A stretch of 64,000 bases of DNA from Amphibalanus amphitrite (Eukaryota > Arthropoda > Thecostraca > Balanomorpha > Balanidae): positions 744,001 through 808,000 of the forward strand of contig NW_024881504.1 in NCBI RefSeq assembly GCF_019059575.1, written 5' to 3'. The position numbers and the translations under genes are program-made. Positions 56,611 through 64,000 of the stretch are shown here, piece by piece. The notes under the pieces are model-generated. The model had not been told where the DNA came from. It ran no database searches and saw only the letters and a list, made by a program, of their open reading frames with translations. Each line of letters begins with the position of its first letter. Within the stretch, counting starts at the first letter, position 1.

Positions 56611-56869
56611 GAACATGTGTGCGTTTGCCTGTTACAGTGTGCCTTGAAATGTGTTTCACCACGATTCATTTGTTCGGTTTTTCGTAAGCTAGAAGATCGT
56701 CATCACTGACGGCACGATATGAATATTTGAATTTTTAGGTCATGCTTTTGAGAAAAAAATGTATTTCAAACCAGTGAACAAGGCTGATCAATAAAGCCGA
56801 AATATTTGGTTATAATATTTAGTTTTCCTCAGCGAAGCCCGTTTTGAAAACAATTAACTTTTTAGATAT
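56611..56869 (+). mobile_element. 3' untranslated part of the Penelope-like element
   Basis: It follows the TAG at 56608-56610. It is included in the inverted copy at the left. The match stops at 56869, just before TTATGTCTTTTTTG. Confidence 0.7.
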
Positions 56870-57458
56870 CTTATGTCTTTTTTGCATTTAATCTGCTCAA
56901 AACATTCTCAATTAACTTAACAAAAAAAGTTGAACATGAAGTTGTCTTGCTTTGACTCATTGGGCACTTGCCTCTCTTGATTCGTCTGTAGTGCTGTCAG
57001 AAAAATGTTTCAACTGAAATTATGTGGATATTTACTATTTGGTTTTCACTATATTTATTGTTGAAAACTTGACAAAATACCGACATATTTTTTTAATATT
57101 ATTTCAAAAGAAGAAAATGAAAAAATACCTATTATTTTGCATTTTAATGTTTCTTTTTGCGAAGAAATAGTTCCTGTAATACGTATCTTGGTCCTATTCG
57201 CGTCTAAGCCTCTTTCCCTGCGGATTTTGTTCGGACCGCCGATTCGTATTAGCAGGTGGATACATGAGTCGGTAGTACGCTCCTGATTCGCATTAGCGGT
57301 GAATCCGATCGTGATACGTATTTGCTTTGCTCATGTAACCGCGGATCGGATCACCGATTCGTACTAGCAGGTGGCTACATGAGTCGGTAATGCGTTCCCA
57401 CTTCCCAATTCGAATTAGCGGCTAAATACGTATTTACTGTGCTCATGTAACCCCGATA

Positions 57459-57733
57459 ATAGTCCAGGGTACGATATGCCCAGTGTCGAAATGGCCAGTG
57501 CCTTGAATGGGCCAGAGTTCATAATGTCCAGGGATTGCATGGTCCAAATGTGGCCAACTGGATGCAGACAGGGTAAATTCAAAGAGGCCAGGGTTCATAA
57601 TGTTCAGTGCACGATGTGTCCAGTGTTCGAAATGGTCAGGGTTCATAATGTCCAGGGCACGACGTGTCCAGTGTTCAAAGTGGCCAGTGCCTTGAATGGG
57701 CCAGAGTTCATAATGTCCAGGAATTAAGGAGAG
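57459..57733. repeat. GGTTCATAATGTCCAGGG minisatellite
   Basis: Units of roughly 45-50 bp contain TCATAATGTCCAGGGCACG, TGTCCAGTGTTCAAA and ATGGCCAG. One larger block (GCCAGTGCCTTGAATGGGCC) is duplicated at 57489 and 57682. The TA-flanked element at 53262 is inserted in it. Confidence 0.7.
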
Positions 57734-58752
57734 TTAACCCTCGCCGGACCTATTGGTTTTCTACATACGCGCCGGCCGAGAAGGGGGTGGGTGGGTACGA
57801 CCCCCCCCCTCGCCGTTTCGCCCCTGGTGGAGCTAGCGCGTCGAGGAAAAAACGAGCGTGTGCGCCGTTTCAAGACGCAGAGATTGATACCCGATTTTAA
57901 GGTCCTAGGTCAACCGGTGACCTCTGAGGTCAGGTCAAGTGCCCCAAGGTACGGTTCGGTTTTTGGTGAATAACTTGCAAAAAACGGCCGCAGAGCCGCG
58001 ATTTTGGCAGCATCGTGTTCGTCTTGCTCAGGCGCGTCGAATGATATACTTTTTGTTTGGGTGAGGTCAACTTGGGGTGTTGACCTCGGGTCACGGTCAG
58101 GTCAGCGCCCCCAGGTCACGAAGTTTGTCAAAGGAGGTCATATTGCATATCATTCGATTTGGCAGGTCTTCCTGAGTCTATTGCTGGCTGTCCCGACCCG
58201 CTAGCTCAATTTGGTCGGGAGTTATTGACGAAAAACTAATATGACCCTAATGACAGGTCAACAGTGCAAAAGTGACGCATGGAACCTTGCAAGGAGTGCC
58301 TGAAATCATGATTATGTGTGCTTGAGATAGTTGGAGATCGTTCCCGGCGCCAGAATAGCAGTTTTCATTTTTCCCATTGACTTATAATGGTGAGGTCGAG
58401 AAAATGACCTGACCTCATATGACCTTTAGGAAAAATCCGAGATATACAAGTTGTGAGACTCCTAATGGATACTAGGTCCTGCAACTTTCATTGCCCTGTG
58501 ACACCTCCTCTGGCAGTGAGGGCGTTGCGAAGTTGCGACATCTGAAGACCGTGCAGAGGTTCACTTATGACGTCATAGGTCAGTGACCTGACCTGACCCG
58601 AAAATGCGGTTGGTGTTAAAAGATCCGGCTTGAGTCAAAGGTCAGGTATGCCAAGTTTCAGCTCTCTATCGCCGGCGTGTTCGGAGCTATCGCGAAAAAA
58701 CCCTATGGGGGGCGGCACCCGCCCCCCCCCCCCCTCGGCCGGCGAGGGTTAA
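57734..58752 (+). mobile_element. TTAA foldback element, family I, copy 3
   Basis: TTAA lies at 57734-57737 and 58749-58752. It has the same termini as copy 1 and abuts a TTAGG tract on the right. Confidence 0.85.
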
Positions 58753-58843
58753 GGTTAGGCTAGGTTAGGTTAGGTTAGGTTGGGTTGGGTTGGGCAAGGT
58801 TGTGTTAGGTTAGGTTACGTTAGGTTAAGTTAGGTTAGGTTAA
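58750..58843. repeat. Interstitial TTAGG/TTGGG pentamer tract
   Basis: Runs of TTAGG with TTGGG, TTACG and TTAAG variants, about 18 units. TTAGG is the common arthropod telomere repeat. It lies between two TTAA elements, so it is interstitial here. Confidence 0.8.
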
Positions 58844-59822
58844 CACGCGCACCGACGGGGGTCTGCGCCAACGCCGTACCGACGGGGGGGGGGGGCCGAT
58901 GACCCCCCCCCCTGAGATCTCGAGAACGAAGCAAGATAGCGACAAGCGGTAAACGGCATCGGATACGCACGGACAAGGTCTACAATTTTTACAAAGGTCA
59001 TTTTCAGGTCAGGTCAAAGATGACGTCACAGGGGTAAAAAAAAAATTCAAAATGGCGGTGCTAGATATGGCGAGAGTTTTTTTCTCGAATAACTTTCGAA
59101 TTAGTCAAGTTAGGAACAGACTAAGGGCATCATCGTGATCCTCTTGTCAATCCGCATCGAATGATATATATGTTGACCTCGAAAGGTCAAGGTCAAAGGT
59201 TGACCTCAGGTTACGTGACCTCGAGGTCATCATGTATATCATCCGATGCGTCTTGACGAGCTGAACACAATGAGATCACCCGCGCGGCTGTATCTTGTTC
59301 CTGTGCGGAGTTATTGGCAAAAAACCTTTGGTGACCTTTGATGACGTCACATGACCTTACAGCTGCCCAACAGCAAAACAGACTTCAAGGTAGTGAAGGT
59401 TGATTGTATATGAAGTCATGTATGGTATATGGGGCCATTCCGACCCGTTTTAGTGGTAAAAACAGGGAGTTGATTTTTACCCCATTGACTTAAAATGGGG
59501 AGGTCGAGAAATTGACCTGACCTTAGGTCATCGATATCAAAATTCCGAGATATACAAATTGTAGCTACTTATGACCTAATAACATCCTGCGACTTTCAAA
59601 GGCCTCCAACATCTACTGTAGCTCTGGCACGGTGACAAATTTGCAAAAAAGTGACTTGAGGTTGGGTCATTCAAAGTGACCTGGTGACCTGACCTTAAAA
59701 GTTAGGAGGTTCAAACTTGCACACCATGTGTAAAATTGATGAGAGAATAGTCGTATCGTTTTTCGCATTCGCGAAAAACCTCAGGGGGGCGGATATCCGC
59801 CCCCCGTCGGTGCGCGTGTTAG
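58840..59822 (+). mobile_element. TTAA foldback element, family M, copy 1
   Basis: The left flank is TTAA (58840-58843) and the right flank TTAG (59819-59822). The termini CACGCGCACCGACGGGG and CCGTCGGTGCGCGTG have CAC/GTG instead of CCC/GGG. The left end is double (CCGTACCGACGGGG). The right hairpin is G-run/CGGATATCCG/C-run. Confidence 0.8.
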
Positions 59823-60828
59823 TTAACCCTCGCCGGCCGAGGGGGGGGCGGGTGCCGCCCCCCCCCCCCATAGGGTTATTTCGCGATAGCTCCGAACACG
59901 CCGGCGATAGAGAGCTGAAACTTGGCATACCTGACCTTTGATTCAAGCCGGATCTTTTGACACCAACCGCATTTTCGGGTCAGGTCAGGTCACTGACCTA
60001 TGACGTCATAAGTAACGCCCTCACTGCCAGAGGAGGTGTCACAGGAAAATGAAACTTGCAGGACCTAGTATCCATTAGGAGTCTCACAACTTGTATATCT
60101 CGGATTTTTCCTAAAGGTCATATGAGGTCAGGTCATTTTCTCGACCTCACCATTATAAGTCAATGGGGAAAAATGAAAACTGCTATTCTGGCGCCGGGAA
60201 CGATCCCCAATTATCTCAAGCACACATAATCATGATTTCAGGCACTCCTTGCAAGGTTCCATGCGTCACTTTTGCAATGTTGACCTTGCGTGACGTCATT
60301 TATGACGTCATTAGGGTGATATTAGTTTTTCGTCAATAACTCCCGATCACATTGAGCTAGCGAGTCGGGAAAGCCAGCAATGGACTCAGGAGGACCTGCC
60401 GAATCGAATGATATGCGATATGACCTCCTTCGACAAACTTCGTGACCTGGGGGCGCTGACCTGACCGTGACCCGAGGTCAACACCCTAAGTTGACCTCAC
60501 CCAAACAAAAAGTATATCATTCGACGCGCCTGAGCAAGGCGAACACGATGCTGCCAAAATCGCGGCTCTGCGGCCGTTTTTTGCGAAGTTATTCACCAAA
60601 AACCGAACCGTACCTTGGGGCACTTGACCTGACCTCAGAGGTCACCGGTTGACCTAGGACCTTAAAATCGGGTATCAATCTCTGCGTCTTGAAACGGCGC
60701 ACACGCTCGTTTTTTCCGCGACGCGCTAGCTCCACCAGGGGCGAAACGGCGAGGGGGGGGGGTCGTACCCGCCCCCCCCCCCTCGGCCGGCGCGTATGTA
60801 GAAAACCAATAGGTCCGGCGAGGGTTAA
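59823..60828 (-). mobile_element. TTAA foldback element, family I, copy 4
   Basis: It is a reverse match to copy 3 with a deletion of about 30 bp near 60011 (TCATAAGTAACGCC). Its right TTAA (60825-60828) is shared with the next element. Confidence 0.85.
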
Positions 60829-61975
60829 CCCGCGCCGGGCCGGTGCTTTGAGATTCCGCGCCGGGCCAGGGGGGTGTCTGAACACCCCCCTTCTAACTCG
60901 GCTCCTGGGCCACGTAGCGACACGAGGTAAGCGGCAATCGAAAGAACGTCCAAAATAACGACGAAAAACTTCAGTCATGTTTTTGGTCAGGTCAAAGGTC
61001 AGGTCACCAGAGGTCACCAAAGGTAAAATGTTGACTATTTCAACATTTTGAAAACTGCCAACGGCTATCTCGGGAACCGATAGAGCTACAGCGCCACGGA
61101 AAAGCGCATTCGATAGCCCTTTTACAGACCTTTCTGAATAATGTTCTCAGATTTGATCTCAGGTCAACGATGTAGCCTCCAGAGGGCAAAAACTCCAAAA
61201 ATAGCCGTTTTTACGAAAAACGTTTTTTCGGCAATAACTTTTGACTCAAAAGAGCCATGACATTACTTTTGCCAGCATCGTGTTCCTCTCGTCGAGACGT
61301 GTCGAATGAATTAAAAGTTGACCTTGAAAGGTCAACTTGAAAATTTGACCTCAGGTCAAGGTCATTACCTGACCGGAAAAGGTCATGTTGCATATCAGTC
61401 GATCCGCAACGTCGAGCCGAACACATCTAAGGCGTTTTCAGCGCTCTAGCACGCCTCTATCAGAAGGTATTAGCGAAAAACTGTTAGATTCTGTACGTGA
61501 CTTGAGATGACCTCGGGGACGTAACGAGGGGTCACAGTTGAGATTTTCCGGTACAGTGTGTCAATTTTACCAACATCTCGATGTTTGAGATTGTCTAGAA
61601 TAGCGTTCGTGCAAAACAGACGCTTTTCAATTTTTTCCCATTGACTTATAATGGAGAGGCCGCAAAATTGACCCGACCTTAGGTCACCGATATCAAAATT
61701 CCGAGTAATACATTTTATAGATAATGTTGCTCTTATTAGTCGCTGTAAGTTTCAAGGCAATCGATCAATCGGTGTAGCTATGACGAGCATTCTTATTTTT
61801 TCTGAGATGAGGTCACTTGGCGTGACCTGGTGACCTGACCTAATGCGACCTGGGTCTGAAATTTTCACAACATGTGCGGAAAAGATGCACAAACAGGTGT
61901 GCCAAAAACAGCGGCTTCCTGCGAAAAACCGCAGGGGGAGGGTGTTCAAACACCCCCCGGCCCGGCGCGGGTTAA
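60825..61975 (+). mobile_element. TTAA foldback element, family G, copy 3 (complete)
   Basis: TTAA lies at 60825-60828 and 61972-61975. The left end is CCCGCGCCGGGCCGGTGC, then CCGCGCCGGGCCAGGGG; the right end is CCCCGGCCCGGCGCGGG. Hairpins are GTGTCTGAACAC and GTGTTCAAACAC. This is the only G copy here with both termini. Confidence 0.85.
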
Positions 61976-62054
61976 GTTAGGTTAGGTTAGGTTAGGTTAG
62001 GTTAGGTTAGGTGGGGTTGGGTTGAATTGGGTTGGGTTGGGTTGGGTTGGGTTG
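61972..62054. repeat. Interstitial TTAGG/TTGGG tract, second copy
   Basis: About seven TTAGG units then about eight TTGGG units, on the same strand as the tract at 58750. It starts directly at the right TTAA of G3. Confidence 0.8.
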
Positions 62055-62102
62055 ACTACAGGGTGTAACGAAATTATCCGGACATCTTTATTTGCACTGT
62101 AA

Positions 62103-63113
62103 TTAACCCGCGCACCGACGGGGGGGGGGGGCGGATATCCGCCCCCCCCCCCTGAGGTTTTTCGCGAATAGCGGGAAAACCGCGGCGCGAAATTTGGTAT
62201 GACTATAACCTCATCAATTTTACACATGGTGTGCAAGTTTGAACCTCCTACCTTTTAAGGTCAGGTCACCAGGTCACTTTGAATGACCCAACCTCAAGTC
62301 ACTTTTTTGCAACTTTGTCACCGTGCCAGAGCTACAGTAGATGTCAGAGGCCTTTGAAAGTCGCAGGATATTATTAGGTCATTAGTAGCTACAATTTGTA
62401 TATCTCGGAATTTTGATATCGGTGACCTAAGGTCAGGTCAATTTCGCGACCTCCCCATTATAAGTCAACGGGGGAAAAATCAACTCCCTGTTTTTACCAC
62501 TAAAACGGGTCGGAATGGCCCCATATACCATACATGACTTCATATACGATCAACCTTCACTACCTTGAGGTCTGTTTTGCTGTTGGGCAGCTCTGAGGTC
62601 ATGTGACGTCATCAAAGGTCACCAAAGGTTTTTAGCCAATAACTCCGTACAGGAATAAGATACAGACGCGTGGATGGTCTCATTGTGTTCAGCTCGTCAA
62701 GAAGCATCGAATGATATACATGATGACCTCGAGGTCACGTGACCTGAGGTCAACCTTTGACCTTGACCTTTCGAGGTCAACATATATATCATTCGATGCG
62801 GATTGACGAGAGGATCACGATGATGCCCTTAGTTTGTTCCTATCTTGACTAGTTCGAAAGTTATTCGAGAAAAACTCTCTCCATATCTAGCGCCGCCATT
62901 TTGACTTTTTCGACCCCTGTGACGTCATCTTTGACCTGAACTGAAAATGACCTTAGTAAAAATTGTAGATATTGGCCGTGCGTATCCGATGCCGTTTACC
63001 GCTTGTCGCTATCTTGCTTCGTTCTCGAGATCTCAGGGGGGGGGGGGGCGGTCATCCGCCCCCCCCCCCGTCGGTGCGAAGTTGGCGCAGACCCCCGTCG
63101 GTACGCGGGTTAA
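62103..63113 (-). mobile_element. TTAA foldback element, family M, copy 2
   Basis: TTAA lies at 62103-62106 and 63110-63113. The left end is CCCGCGCACCGACGGGG; the right end is CCCCGTCGGTACGCGGG, with an inner CCGTCGGTGCG. It is a reverse match of copy 1 and has regular CCC/GGG ends. Confidence 0.85.
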
Positions 63114-63199
63114 GAAGCAAGACAATCTGATATTTTCCCTTTTGAATTATTGTATAGCCACCTTTCATAAGAGTGCAGGTACAAATTTTTGGAGCATTC

Positions 63200-63836
63200 C
63201 AGCCACTGAGTTTTCCAGCACAGCGGGTTTCATTTAGAGTAGCGCCTTACTAACCTGTGCCCACAGTTGGGCGGCGCTGGTGGCGGGTGTCCCCTCATTC
63301 ATCTCCTGCTGGACAATAGTCCATAAGATATCGATGGAATTGCATGGGAATTATTTCCAAGCCATAGTCCGTTAGCCCAGAAGAAAAATAGGTCCTCTCG
63401 GCATCACTTCTCATTCTGCTAGGGACTTGAAGGTGGTGCGCCGCCCCGTATGAAGACTGCGCGGCTTGAATCAGGCATCGGTACACGTTCAGAAACCGAG
63501 CCATCCTGTGCCGTCTGGTTGAGTGGCTCCAACCAATCGCTGGCCAGGATGTTGCGCCAGTAATACTCGTCACTGATAGTGGTTTTCTGTGGCGTCATGA
63601 ACAGCTTGAATATTACACAGCAGCTGAACATGCTCCAGGTCTGGATTTTGGCCGGATGTTTGACGCCGGCGACGGCCGGCACGTTCGAGCTGCTGGCAGC
63701 CCACACATGGCCGATTTGACGGCTCAACGGATATCGCAGCTCGAACAGCTTCCCATCCGACCAGGCCACCTCATTCATGCCTTCCTTCGACCAGTAGAAA
63801 GGCCCTGGCCTGAGGCCAAAGGTGGTGGACTGGTTG
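63200..63836 (-). pseudogene. Decayed mariner-like transposase
   Basis: The minus strand reads GPFYWSKEGMNEVAWSDGKL, FELRYPLSRQIGHVWAASSS, KHPAKIQTWSMFSCCVI, EYYWRNILASDWLEP and VFIRGGAPPS. It continues after frame changes to the complement of 63240-63330, which reads IDILWTIVQQEMNEGTPATS and AAQLWAQVSKA. The order matches a Tc1/mariner catalytic domain: first aspartate in SDGKLF, second region GAPP (its aspartate is lost, RGG here) and third region ILW where an acidic residue plus N is normal. A stop and at least one frameshift are present. It is not functional. Its ends are not visible. Confidence 0.7.
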
Positions 63837-64000
63837 TTTTCCCTTCAATTTTATTGTCTTTTTCAGTTCTTTCAGGTCTTTCAGGGCAGTAAAACAAAGC
63901 TAAAGGGCGGGTAACGGTGAATCATGATGTGGGACCTCTTATTATATGCCTTGGTAATAATTCGAGTCAGTGTGCGGATCGATTGGTGCCGTTTCCTTGT
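63837..64000. other. Edge of window
   Basis: Nothing recognised. Confidence 0.3.

Larger units (their letters stand above)
53262..57458. mobile_element. TA-flanked element with CGGGGTTACATGAGC ends, carrying the Penelope-like element
   Basis: TA lies at 53262-53263 and 57457-57458. The ends are CCGGGGTTACATGAGC and GCTCATGTAACCCCGA. The outer flanks CAGGGTTCATAAT and AGTCCAGGG are two halves of the minisatellite unit at 57459-57733. The word TTACATGAG or its complement recurs at 53345, 53910, 57264, 57334 and 57379. The first 60 bp recur at 53837, so the left end is tandemly duplicated. The interior is replaced by the Penelope-like insertion. Confidence 0.65.

Noticed and set aside
58750..62054. 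True chromosome end
   Set aside because: The TTAGG tracts are short, mixed with TTGGG and flanked on both sides by transposons.
540..63070. C- and G-runs as assembly artefacts
   Set aside because: Their lengths may well be misread, but their paired placement at both ends of each element shows they are real features.
1182..63113. piggyBac transposase gene for the TTAA elements
   Set aside because: No frame with a piggyBac-like catalytic domain was found; assignment rests on TTAA and CCC/GGG ends only.

Overview
This is a repeat-dense eukaryotic window, most likely from an arthropod and possibly a crustacean. There are two interstitial tracts of TTAGG-type repeat, the usual arthropod telomere pentamer. 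There are also non-LTR, Penelope-like and mariner-like elements, spliced exon candidates and no bacterial gene organisation. Species cannot be read from the sequence. Almost every short open frame in the window is a by-product of repeats.

The dominant component is a radiation of about 25 non-coding elements of 0.6-1.2 kb. They sit between TTAA tetranucleotides and begin with CCC and end with GGG, as piggyBac-type transposons do. I label the families A, B, C, D, E, F, G, H, I, J, K, M and N. All share one layout: a short family-specific terminal word, a G-run/palindrome/C-run hairpin, a conserved subterminal module, and an interior rich in AGGTCA half-sites and TGACGTCA palindromes. One end carries the terminal word once and the other carries it twice. 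The sign given for each copy is '+' when the double end is on the left. No piggyBac transposase is present.

A second group is five long insertions flanked by the dinucleotide TA (17.1, 21.3-31.9, 34.8, 43.6 and 53.3 kb). Each has its own terminal repeat and its own repeated subterminal word. There are also elements with 8-bp duplications (hAT-like, 21.9-25.3 kb and 37.5 kb) and three copies of a GGAGTC-repeat foldback element.

Retroelements: a 5'-truncated GC-rich non-LTR element with endonuclease, RT and RNase H is open from its insertion junction to its stop (11.2-14.6 kb) and has a 7-bp target duplication. A broken RT/zinc-knuckle/nuclease-like retroelement lies on the minus strand at 27.7-30.8 kb. 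A Penelope-like element with an intact RT and GIY-YIG nuclease lies at 54.1-56.9 kb, with a 569-bp inverted copy of its own 3' end in front of it. A decayed mariner transposase lies at the right edge (63.2-63.8 kb).

Candidate host coding sequence is sparse: two exons on the plus strand (5.86 and 19.55 kb) that join in phase, a leucine-rich-repeat exon on the minus strand (33.9 kb), and a frameshifted SGNH/GDSL hydrolase (48.3-48.8 kb). Satellite-like tandem arrays fill 9.9-10.6, 20.5-20.7, 49.2-51.5, 51.9-52.5 and 57.5-57.7 kb.

Nesting is deep. At 21-32 kb a K element was split by a TA element, which received an I element, which received a hAT-like element, which received a J element. Uninterrupted copies elsewhere in the window show the pre-insertion sequence at several of these junctions.
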